8,172 bases of DNA from Gammaproteobacteria bacterium (lineage in GTDB: Bacteria > Pseudomonadota > Gammaproteobacteria > J044): contig JALWNJ010000183.1 of NCBI GenBank assembly GCA_026995955.1, positions 9,459 through 17,630 on the forward strand, given 5' to 3'. Below, piece after piece: positions 1 to 6,963 of this stretch. How positions within the stretch are numbered: the stretch's first letter is position 1; each line of letters begins with the position of its first letter. Position numbers and translations under genes: made by a program. The notes beneath the pieces were generated by a model. It was not told where the DNA came from, searched no databases, and saw only the letters and a list, made by a program, of their open reading frames with translations.

Positions 1-16
1 CCCCCGTCGGCGGGGG
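1..16. other. GC-rich inverted repeat at window edge
   Basis: CCCCCG and CGGGGG form a perfect 6-bp stem around a TCGG loop. No T-tract follows on the + strand. A T-tract on the - strand would lie left of position 1 and cannot be seen. It may be a terminator remnant or part of a larger structure of the neighbouring unit; the role is unresolved. Confidence 0.35.
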
Positions 17-53
17 TCAACGGCCCGTATTCCCACGAGAGGGGTGCAGGAAA

Positions 54-78
54 AACCTTGACTGTTTTACTCGGGTAT
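54..78 (+). promoter_or_regulatory. Type 1 IscR operator
   Basis: The 25 bases match the E. coli type 1 IscR consensus (ATASYYGACTRWWWYAGTCRRSTAT, recalled from the literature) at 22 positions by my hand alignment. The central GACT-GTTTT-ACTC core and the GGGTAT right end fit; two bases at the left end and one in the right half-site differ. Type 1 sites are bound by the [2Fe-2S] form of IscR. The site covers the -35 element and spacer of the iscR promoter, so binding would block RNA polymerase. I infer negative autoregulation that is relieved when Fe-S clusters are scarce. Confidence 0.8.
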
Positions 79-86
79 CATATATT
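58..86 (+). promoter_or_regulatory. Sigma-70 type promoter of iscR
   Basis: The -35 element TTGACT (58-63) and the -10 element TATATT (81-86) are separated by exactly 17 bp. Each differs from consensus at one position. Transcription would start near 92-94, leaving a leader of about 60 nt. An AGGAAA ribosome-binding site lies at 142-147, a short distance before the iscR ATG. The promoter is embedded in the predicted IscR operator. Confidence 0.8.
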
Positions 87-152
87 CCCTAGCATAGCAG
101 TCGGGATTGGACCCGGCACATCGACAGAAACCGTCACCAGCAGGAAACCGAC

Positions 153-629
153 ATGAAACTTTCGACCAAAGGCCGTTATGCCGTCACGGCAATGATGGAC
201 CTGGCCATCTATGGCAGCGCCGGGCCCGTCACCCTGGCCGACATCTCCCAGTGCCAGGGCATTTCCCTGTCCTACCTGGAACAGCTCTTCGCCAAGCTGC
301 GCAAGGCGGGGCTGGTGGAAGGCGTGCGCGGACCCGGCGGCGGCTACCGCCTGGCGCGACCCGCCAACCAGATCAGTGTGGCGCAGATCATCACCGCAGT
401 GGACGAGAGCGTGGACATGACCCGCTGCAAGGGCGAAGCCAACTGCCAGGATGGCGAGAGCTGCCTCACCCACGAGCTGTGGATGGACCTCAGCAAGCGG
501 CTCTACGAGTTCCTCGACGGCATCACCCTGGCCGACTTCGTGGAGCGGCCCGAGGTACAGGAGATCGCCCGTCGCCAGAGCCGCGAGGCGTTGCGCCACC
601 ACCTGCTGTTCGGGCGCTTCGCCGCCTGA
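153..629 (+). CDS. iscR: IscR, Fe-S cluster-binding Rrf2-family transcription regulator
   Basis: The 158-residue protein is a global regulator of Fe-S cluster biogenesis. Its [2Fe-2S] form represses isc-type operons and the apo form binds other sites. The N-terminal winged helix (about residues 1-65) includes [11 protein letters not shown] and the wing RGPGGGY (59-65). Cluster ligands C92, C98, C104 and H107 are all present, at the same numbering as E. coli IscR. So is E43, which in E. coli influences type 1 versus type 2 site choice. The C-terminus differs from E. coli and ends in LLFGRFAA. The ATG at 153 is chosen for its AGGAAA site 5 nt upstream and alignment with E. coli residue 1. No iscS, iscU or suf gene follows; the next gene is convergent with only 12 bp between stop codons. 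The gene therefore appears monocistronic, with any isc or suf partners outside this window. Identification is very secure. Confidence 0.96.
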   Translation: MKLSTKGRYAVTAMMDLAIYGSAGPVTLADISQCQGISLSYLEQLFAKLRKAGLVEGVRGPGGGYRLARPANQISVAQIITAVDESVDMTRCKGEANCQDGESCLTHELWMDLSKRLYEFLDGITLADFVERPEVQEIARRQSREALRHHLLFGRFAA

Positions 630-641
630 GGCAGGGCCGAT

Positions 642-2699
642 TCAGTAGCCATTGCCAGACTCCGTCTTGGCCGGGCCGCCCGAGTGCGGCCCTTTTTTGT
701 GGCGCTTCTCCTCCCTGGGCCAGGCCAGGCGGCGCGCCTGTCGGCGCAGGCGGGCCAGCTCTCCCGGGTGCGACCGTGCACCACCATAGCGCAGTGTCAG
801 CAGGCGTTGCACCAGGGCACGGGTCTGTTGCGCCAGCGCCGGGGCCTCGCGCTCGAGCCGCCGTTGCAGGGCGAGCAGCCCCTCGCCGGGGCGGGGCGCA
901 ACGCCGAGCCGCGCCAGCCGCCGGCGCAGGTCCCGTTCGAGCCCTGCGAGCGGCGCGGGCGGCGTGCGTGATCGGCGCAGCGACAGCCACATCAGGAACA
1001 GCATGCTGCCCAGCACCCCGGCCACCAGCAGCAGGATGAGGGCGCGCCAGCCAAAGCGTTCCAGGCCCAGTCGGGTCAGCAGCTCGGCCTGCCGTTCGGG
1101 GCCGAAACCCAGCACCCAGGCATCCCAGTAGTAGCCGATGCTGTCCCAGGTCATGCGCAGCCGGTTCAGCAGGTTGCTGCCGTAGCGGCTGCCCAGCAGC
1201 AGCGGCAGGGCCTCGCCGGCATCGCCCAGGGCTGCGCTCACGCCGCGTTCGATGCGCTCGGGTGCCACGGCGGCGGTGGGGTCGACCCGTATCCAGCCAC
1301 GCCCCTCGAGCCAGACCTCGGCCCAGGCATGGGCATCGGACTGGCGTACCAGCAGGTAGTCGCCGAGCGCATTGTATTCGCCGCCCTGATAGCCGGTGAC
1401 CACGCGCGCCGGAATGCCGGCGGCGCGCATCAGCACCACGAAGCTGCCGGCGTAGTGCTCGCAAAATCCCTTGCGGGTCTCGAACAGGAAGCCGTCCACG
1501 ACATCGCCCGGCAGCGGGGGCGGGCGCAGGGTGTAGTGGAACGGCCGTTCCCGGATCAGGGCCAGGGCGGCCCGCACCACGGCCATGTCGTCGTCTCCTG
1601 CCGCCTGACGCCAGCTGTGGGCCAGGGCGCGGGCGCGGGGCGCGGTATCCGGCGGGAGCTGGAGGTTGCGCTGACGCTTGGCCGGGTCCAGTCCGGCGTC
1701 GAGCCGGTAGCGGGTGTAGCTGGTGAACTGCCACGGTCCCGTGTGCCGGGCCTTGTCGTCGACCCGAAATTCGAGGTTGCCGCTGGCCTCGAGCCCGGGC
1801 GGCAGGACCACCGGATAGGGCAGGGGCGTGACCCAGCGTTGGCCCCCCTCCACGGGCCACAGTCGGTAGCGATATCGTGGCCCCTGACGGTCCAGTTCGA
1901 GCTGGCCGCGATGCACCCGGGGTTCCGGTCTGCCGCGTGTCCAACGCCGGCCATCGAAGTGATCCAGCACAGGGCCGCGCCAGTAGCGTTCCGCCTGCGG
2001 CGGCAGCGGGCCGTCGAAACGGACGCGGAAGGCGGGGGTGTCGGAGCGAACCAGTCGGGCGATGTCGCCCGGGCGCATTTCCTCGCCCAGACCGGTGCGG
2101 GCGGCGGCGCCCTGTTCCGCCGGCAGGCCCCACAACGGGCCGGGCAGGCGCGGAAACAGCAGGAACAGGAGCAGCATGATGGGCAGGGCCGAGACAGTGA
2201 GCCCGGCAGCCCGGCGCAGCAGGCTGCGGGCGGGCAGCAGGCCGTGGGGATCGTTGAGGGCCATCAGCACGGCGGTGAGCAGTACGGCGCTGAGCAACAG
2301 GTAGAGCACCAGCGGCAGGGACTGGTCCCACAGGAACTGGGTGGCCACCAGGAAGTAGTCGATGAACAGCAGGAACAGGGCATCGCGCAGACCGCGCAGC
2401 TCCAGTGACTTGAGCCCCAGCATCAGCACCAGCAGCGTGACGCCGGCCTCGCGCCCGTTGAGGCTGTGGAACCACAGCAGGGTGGCCAGGGTGCCGGCGG
2501 CGACCAGCAGCAGCCGGATCGGGGTGCCGGGCAGCCTGCGTCCCTGGCGCAGGCGCAACGCCGACCAGGCCATGCACAGCAGGGCCGTGGCCGGCGCCCA
2601 CCAGGGCAGGTGGTACAGGTGCGGCAGCAGCACCAGGGCCTGCACGCCGAGCAGGGCCAGCAGGGCCTCGCGGCGGGGCCGGTCAGGATTCGAGGCCAT
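642..2699 (-). CDS. tgpA: TgpA-family transmembrane transglutaminase
   Basis: The 685-residue inner-membrane protein has the TgpA architecture. The N-terminal DUF3488-like region has about six or seven membrane segments between residues 11 and 183. A large periplasmic part follows, with a papain-fold transglutaminase core at about 380-480. A further membrane helix spans about 552-573, ahead of an Arg-rich cytoplasmic tail (DUF4129-like). The catalytic triad reads as C413 (GFCEHYAGSF), H457 (SDAHAWAEVW) and D473 (RVDPTAAV). The P. aeruginosa homologue is important for viability; its physiological substrate is not known to me. The ATG at 2699 is preferred: it follows GGAGG (2712-2716, 12 nt away) and overlaps the DUF58 gene end by 17 bp, suggesting translational coupling. 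The longer in-frame extension to 2999 would translate DUF58 coding sequence in another frame and is rejected. It is the last gene of the moxR-DUF58-tgpA operon. The tail is Lys/Gly-rich where it overlaps the iscR terminator. Confidence 0.92.
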   Translation of the reverse strand: MASNPDRPRREALLALLGVQALVLLPHLYHLPWWAPATALLCMAWSALRLRQGRRLPGTPIRLLLVAAGTLATLLWFHSLNGREAGVTLLVLMLGLKSLELRGLRDALFLLFIDYFLVATQFLWDQSLPLVLYLLLSAVLLTAVLMALNDPHGLLPARSLLRRAAGLTVSALPIMLLLFLLFPRLPGPLWGLPAEQGAAARTGLGEEMRPGDIARLVRSDTPAFRVRFDGPLPPQAERYWRGPVLDHFDGRRWTRGRPEPRVHRGQLELDRQGPRYRYRLWPVEGGQRWVTPLPYPVVLPPGLEASGNLEFRVDDKARHTGPWQFTSYTRYRLDAGLDPAKRQRNLQLPPDTAPRARALAHSWRQAAGDDDMAVVRAALALIRERPFHYTLRPPPLPGDVVDGFLFETRKGFCEHYAGSFVVLMRAAGIPARVVTGYQGGEYNALGDYLLVRQSDAHAWAEVWLEGRGWIRVDPTAAVAPERIERGVSAALGDAGEALPLLLGSRYGSNLLNRLRMTWDSIGYYWDAWVLGFGPERQAELLTRLGLERFGWRALILLLVAGVLGSMLFLMWLSLRRSRTPPAPLAGLERDLRRRLARLGVAPRPGEGLLALQRRLEREAPALAQQTRALVQRLLTLRYGGARSHPGELARLRRQARRLAWPREEKRHKKGPHSGGPAKTESGNGY
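673..698 (+). terminator. Rho-independent terminator of iscR
   Basis: A perfect 7-bp GGGCCGC/GCGGCCC stem (673-679 and 686-692) with a 6-nt loop is followed at once by six T residues (693-698). It lies 44 bp past the iscR stop codon and is oriented for rightward transcription. The opposite strand has its A-tract on the wrong side, so it is not a leftward terminator. The hairpin sits wholly inside the tgpA reading frame, where it encodes about residues 668-675. Confidence 0.85.
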
Positions 2700-3648
2700 G
2701 CAGTGCCAGTGCCTCCAGGCAGCGATGCTGGTGCCGGGGCCCGTGGTCGGGCGCGATCTCGCGCTGCGGCAGGCGCAGGCCATAGCGCAACCCGCGTCGC
2801 TCCGCCTCCTCGACCCAGCCGGCGAGGATGGACAGCCGCAGTTCCGGGTCGGTGGTCGGGACCTCGTGCCAGTCCAGCCACAGGCCAAGCCTTGTCGGCT
2901 GGGCGAACTGCTTGCTGAGCAGGCTGCCGTCGTGGCCCTGGCGCTTCCAGGCGATGCGGCTGGCCGGATCACCCGGCTGATATTCGCGCAGGTGTTCAAA
3001 GTCCTCGTCGCCGCGCTCGCTGCCCGCGCCCCTGTGGTCGAGCCCCTGATCCCGCGTGGGGATCGGCAGCGGCCGGCGGACGATGGCGGGATACACCAGC
3101 CACTTGCGGTCGAAGCGGAACCAGCTCCAGGCCTCGAACAGGCCCAGCGGGAAACGCGAGGCGATGCGCAGCCGCGGTATCTGCAGCCAGCCGCGCCGCC
3201 GGGTGTGCACCGGCACCAGGACGCGCCGGCTGGCGTCGGGCGGCAGATCCAGCATCACCTGTGGCTGGTCGCAGGCGGCCAGGTGCAGGGCCGGCCTGGG
3301 CCGTCGATCGAAGGCCGTTACTTCCAGCGGCAGCTTCAGGGTCTCGCCGGCATGCACCGGTTGCACCTCGTGAAGGCTGATGCGCAGGCCGAGCAGTTGC
3401 CCGTGGGTCTGCCACATGGCGTTGGCGAACAGGCCCAGCAGCAGAAACACCAGCAGGAAGATCAGGCTGTTGCCATAGTGCATGGCGGCGAGCAGCATCA
3501 TCAGGCACACGGCGAGGTACAGATAGCCGAAGCGGGTCGGCAGGATGTAGATGCGGCGCCGATCCAGCACCACCTCGCTGCGTGCCGGCGGGCTGCGGCG
3601 CATGGCCCAGCGGATCAGGGCCTCTCGGGGCGAGGGCAGGCCGGCCAT
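2683..3648 (-). CDS. DUF58 domain membrane protein
   Basis: The 321-residue protein belongs to the DUF58 family found beside MoxR ATPases. Two adjacent hydrophobic segments (about 41-56 and 61-78) anchor it in the membrane. A beta-rich region follows, with TRRRGW (149-154) and the FPLGLFEAW stretch (166-174). The DUF58 signature GDEDFEHLREYQPGDPASR lies at 213-231, followed by IAWKR. The C-terminal half is related to vWA-type folds in this family. No enzymatic role is established. It is thought to act with the MoxR ATPase and transglutaminase in envelope processes; that is family context, not shown here. The start is ATG at 3648, 10 bp after the moxR stop. A GTG immediately before it (3651) is an equally possible start. 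No strong Shine-Dalgarno site is visible, so translation probably depends on coupling to moxR. The stop lies 17 bp inside tgpA. Confidence 0.93.
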   Translation of the reverse strand: MAGLPSPREALIRWAMRRSPPARSEVVLDRRRIYILPTRFGYLYLAVCLMMLLAAMHYGNSLIFLLVFLLLGLFANAMWQTHGQLLGLRISLHEVQPVHAGETLKLPLEVTAFDRRPRPALHLAACDQPQVMLDLPPDASRRVLVPVHTRRRGWLQIPRLRIASRFPLGLFEAWSWFRFDRKWLVYPAIVRRPLPIPTRDQGLDHRGAGSERGDEDFEHLREYQPGDPASRIAWKRQGHDGSLLSKQFAQPTRLGLWLDWHEVPTTDPELRLSILAGWVEEAERRGLRYGLRLPQREIAPDHGPRHQHRCLEALALHGLES

Positions 3649-3658
3649 CACGGAGCGA

Positions 3659-4600
<942 letters not shown>

Positions 4601-4628
4601 GGAACGATTCCAAAGTTAAGGATTCGGA

Positions 4629-4655
4629 TCAAGATTATCGCACAGCGGCCGATAG
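4629..4655 (+). promoter_or_regulatory. Candidate flagellar sigma-28 (FliA) promoter of the Aer-like receptor gene
   Basis: TCAAGATT (4629-4636), then 11 bp, then GCCGATAG (4648-4655) matches the FliA consensus TAAAGTTT-N11-GCCGATAA at 6 of 8 and 7 of 8 positions with exact spacing. Chemoreceptor genes are classic late flagellar, FliA-dependent genes, so the context agrees. Transcription would begin near 4662, leaving a leader of about 110 nt before the ATG at 4773. No convincing sigma-70 promoter was seen on this strand in the interval. Confidence 0.65.
4634..4642 (-). promoter_or_regulatory. Candidate extended -10 promoter element of the moxR operon
   Basis: Read leftward, TGC-GATAAT forms an extended -10 element (TGn plus a five-of-six match to TATAAT). 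Transcription would start near 4627, giving a short leader of about 27 nt before the moxR ATG. The position where a -35 would fall (4657-4662, ACTCTG) is poor, as is common for extended -10 promoters. It overlaps the sigma-28 candidate on the other strand. Confidence 0.45.
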
Positions 4656-4695
4656 CCAGAGTGGTCTTTGGTACATTGTCTTTGCCAGGCAGCAT

Positions 4696-4745
4696 CGCTA
4701 GAGTGGCTAGCGGGGAAAACCATCGAAAGGAGGCGACCAAACCGC
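4696..4745 (+). promoter_or_regulatory. Potentially structured leader upstream of the Aer-like gene
   Basis: Three elements stand out. A perfect inverted repeat CGCTAG-AGTGG-CTAGCG spans 4696-4712. GCGG (4710-4713) can pair with CCGC (4742-4745), enclosing an A-rich and purine-rich interior. Inside it a short imperfect stem (4720-4733) is capped by a GAAA tetraloop. The first two pairings share 4710-4712, so they exclude each other. A strong Shine-Dalgarno-like AAAGGAGG (4726-4733) sits about 40 nt before the chosen ATG with no usable start codon near it. The GGGnAAACC / CGAAAG / CAAAnCC pattern recalls the 5' half of a GEMM-I cyclic-di-GMP riboswitch, but the 3' half is not recognisable. Function is uncertain. 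Confidence 0.3.
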
Positions 4746-4772
4746 AGTCACAACGAGCTTGGGAATAACGAA

Positions 4773-6821
4773 ATGAAGAAGAACTATCCCGTCACCGGTC
4801 GCGAAGTCGCCATGCGCGACGACGAAACCCTCATCTCCACCACCGACCTCAAGGGTCGCATCACCTATGTCAATCCGGCCTTCGTGCGCATCAGCGGCTT
4901 TTCCGAGGAAGAGCTGCTGGGCAGTGCACACAACATCGTGCGCCATCCCGACATGCCGCCCCAGGCCTTCGAGGATCTTTGGCAGACCATAAAGGCCGGT
5001 CAGTCCTGGCAGGGCATCGTCAAGAACCGGACCAGGGACGGGGACCATTACTGGGTCGAGGCCTTCGTCACGCCGGTGTACGAAAAGGGCCAGATCGTCG
5101 GCTATCAGTCGGTGCGCAGCAAGCCCAGCCGCGAGCAGATCGAAAGGGCGGAACGCTTGTACGAGAAGCTCAATCAGGACCCCAACCGGAAGATCCGCAA
5201 GCCGCTGCGTCCCGATCGCCTGGGTCTGGGCACGCGCATGTGGCTGGGGCTTGGCATCATGCTGCTGTTGCTGCTGGGTCTGATGGGCCTGGTGCAGATG
5301 GAGGCCGCCCGGCTCACCGAACAGGTCGGACAGATGGCGGCCCAGGGGGCGGACCAAGAACTGGTGGCGCAGGTGATGGCCGAGATCGACGCCACCCGTG
5401 GACGGGTACTCGCTCTGGCCGGCCTGCTGTTGTTTGGCATGGGGCTCATGGCCTGGCGCATCCAGCGCGTGCTCATCGGGCCGCTCAAGATCCTGCGCGA
5501 CATTGCCATGGGCATTGCCAGCGGCGACCTGGAACAGGACATCAAGGTCAAGACGCGTGACGAGATGGGGCATCTGTTCCTGGCCATGAAGCTGATGCAG
5601 GCGCGGCTCAAGACCGTCATTGAGCGCATTCTCAATTCCAGCAACCGCGCCACCGCGCTGGCCGAGGACTTCCGCCGCACGGCGCAGGAAACGGCCCAGC
5701 ACCTGCAGACGCAGCAGGCCGAGACCGAGCAGGTGGCCACCGCGATGAACGAGATGACGGCCACTGTGGCCGAGGTGGCGCGCAATACCGAGCAGGCCGC
5801 CGGCGCCGCGCACCAGGCCATGAACGAGGTGGACAGCGGCTCGGCCACGGTGGATGCGGTGCGCAACGCCATCAACCGCCTGGCCAGCGAAGTCGAGACC
5901 TCGGCCCATTCGGTGCAGGAGCTGGCGGACAAGAGCCAGAACATCAGCAACATTCTTGAGGTCATTCGTGGCATCGCCGAGCAGACCAACCTGCTGGCGC
6001 TGAACGCGGCCATCGAGGCAGCGCGCGCCGGCGAGCAGGGCCGCGGCTTTGCCGTGGTGGCCGACGAGGTGCGCAGCCTGGCCAAGCGCACCCAGGACGC
6101 CACGGTGGAGATCAAGGAGGTCATCGACGAACTGCAGGGCGGCATCGGAGATGTCGTGGCGGTGATGGAACGCGGCCGCGAGCAGGCCGAGATCGCCGTC
6201 ACCCAGGCCGGCGAGGCCGATGCCTCGCTGCAGACCATTCGCGAGGCGGTGCATCACATCAACGAGATGAATGCCCAGATCGCCACCGCCGCCACCGAGC
6301 AGGAGGCGGTGGCCGAGGAGATGAACCGCAACATCGTCACCATCAGCCAGATGACGGCCGAAGTGGCCGAGGATGCCGACCAGAACGCCCATGCCAGCGC
6401 CGATCTGGCCACCGTGCTCGGCCAGTTGCAGGAACAGCTTAGCGTGTTCCACATCAAGACCAGCAGCCATTTCGACTTCGAGAAGGCTAAGGCGGCGCAT
6501 CTGGCGTGGAAGGGACGGTTGCGCAACTATCTCGACGGCGACAGGAGTGCGTTGACGAAGGAGCAGGCCGTCTCCCATCGCCACTGCGTGCTCGGCAAGT
6601 GGTACTACGGCGAGGGCATGCAGCAGTATGGTGATCTTCCGGAATTCAAGGACATCGAGCCGCCCCATGCCGAGCTGCACAAGATCATCAAGGAGATCCT
6701 CAACCTCAAGGAGGCGGGCCGGGACGACGAGGCCGAGGAACTCTACAAGCAGGTGGAGCCGATCTCCAAGCGCATCGTCAGCCTGCTCGACGAGGTGGAG
6801 CGCAAGGCGACGGCTGCCTGA
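4773..6821 (+). CDS. aer: Aer-like PAS chemoreceptor with C-terminal CZB zinc-binding domain
   Basis: The 682-residue methyl-accepting protein probably reports redox or energy state to CheA/CheW. An N-terminal Aer-type PAS domain (about 14-120) contains the NIVRHPDMP motif. R57, H58 and D60, implicated in FAD binding in E. coli Aer, keep the same numbering, and [15 protein letters not shown] (83-97) is also Aer-like. Two hydrophobic segments (about 155-174 and 211-228) flank a 36-residue, presumably periplasmic, loop. A HAMP-like region (about 229-282) leads to the coiled-coil signalling domain, with the conserved hairpin tip [19 protein letters not shown] (403-421) and [14 protein letters not shown] (424-437). 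The C-terminus (about 566-640) is a CZB domain: H576 (AHLAWKGRL), C605 (HCVLGKW), H632 and H636 (HAELH) are the expected zinc ligands. E. coli Aer lacks this domain. No CheR/CheB-tethering pentapeptide is seen. The start was chosen by alignment with Aer; GGGA at 4761-4764 is a modest ribosome-binding site. An in-frame TTG at 4668 is less likely. Confidence 0.95.
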   Translation: MKKNYPVTGREVAMRDDETLISTTDLKGRITYVNPAFVRISGFSEEELLGSAHNIVRHPDMPPQAFEDLWQTIKAGQSWQGIVKNRTRDGDHYWVEAFVTPVYEKGQIVGYQSVRSKPSREQIERAERLYEKLNQDPNRKIRKPLRPDRLGLGTRMWLGLGIMLLLLLGLMGLVQMEAARLTEQVGQMAAQGADQELVAQVMAEIDATRGRVLALAGLLLFGMGLMAWRIQRVLIGPLKILRDIAMGIASGDLEQDIKVKTRDEMGHLFLAMKLMQARLKTVIERILNSSNRATALAEDFRRTAQETAQHLQTQQAETEQVATAMNEMTATVAEVARNTEQAAGAAHQAMNEVDSGSATVDAVRNAINRLASEVETSAHSVQELADKSQNISNILEVIRGIAEQTNLLALNAAIEAARAGEQGRGFAVVADEVRSLAKRTQDATVEIKEVIDELQGGIGDVVAVMERGREQAEIAVTQAGEADASLQTIREAVHHINEMNAQIATAATEQEAVAEEMNRNIVTISQMTAEVAEDADQNAHASADLATVLGQLQEQLSVFHIKTSSHFDFEKAKAAHLAWKGRLRNYLDGDRSALTKEQAVSHRHCVLGKWYYGEGMQQYGDLPEFKDIEPPHAELHKIIKEILNLKEAGRDDEAEELYKQVEPISKRIVSLLDEVERKATAA

Positions 6822-6844
6822 ACGGATACTGCCCCAGGGCTACG

Positions 6845-6896
6845 GGCGCGGGCTCATGATGACCGTGTGGTCATGAGGCCCGCGCCTTGTTCTTGT
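6845..6896 (+). terminator. Long hairpin terminator after the Aer-like gene
   Basis: GGCGCGGG (6845-6852) pairs with CCCGCGCC (6879-6886). The interior can also pair, through TGACC-GTGT-GGTCA (6860-6873) or the flanking TCATGA copies. A T-rich but interrupted tract (TTGTTCTTGT) follows at 6887-6896. It lies 23 bp past the stop at 6821 and before the next promoter, as expected for an intrinsic terminator. The imperfect T-tract keeps confidence moderate. Confidence 0.65.
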
Positions 6897-6906
6897 GCCC
6901 GTGTCC

Positions 6907-6935
6907 TTGAGCCGCTGGGCGTCCCTGCGTAAGAT
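6907..6935 (+). promoter_or_regulatory. Candidate sigma-70 promoter of the AGCS symporter gene
   Basis: TTGAGC (6907-6912) and TAAGAT (6930-6935) are spaced 17 bp apart, each matching consensus at four of six positions. Transcription would start near 6942. A strong GGGGAGAG ribosome-binding site (6951-6958) stands 5 nt before the ATG at 6964. The promoter lies just after the upstream terminator, supporting a separate transcript. Confidence 0.5.
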
Positions 6936-6963
6936 GCCGGAAAACGCCAGGGGGAGAGACACC

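Noticed and set aside
523..2601. 692-codon - strand frame in the same direction as tgpA
   Set aside because: It is an out-of-frame shadow rich in Arg/Pro/Ala/Gly that runs into iscR. The tgpA frame carries the catalytic triad and membrane segments.
2700..2999. 100-codon N-terminal extension of tgpA
   Set aside because: It would read the DUF58 coding sequence in another frame, is not hydrophobic like TgpA N-termini, and the ATG at 2699 has an upstream GGAGG.
4668..4772. Upstream TTG start adding 35 residues to the Aer-like protein
   Set aside because: The extension is unlike Aer, and the stretch looks like an untranslated leader. The ATG at 4773 reproduces E. coli Aer numbering of the FAD-site residues.
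4690..4772. Complete GEMM-I riboswitch
   Set aside because: Only the 5'-half pattern is present. The second stem and the conserved GGTAGC...GGTTACCG-like 3' segment are missing, so it is kept only as a weak resemblance.
4707..6680. 657-codon open frame on the - strand opposite the Aer-like gene
   Set aside because: It is antisense to a gene with complete PAS, MCP and CZB motifs. Its translation is His/Leu/Gly-rich low-complexity sequence with no recognisable domain, a usual artefact of high-GC codon bias.
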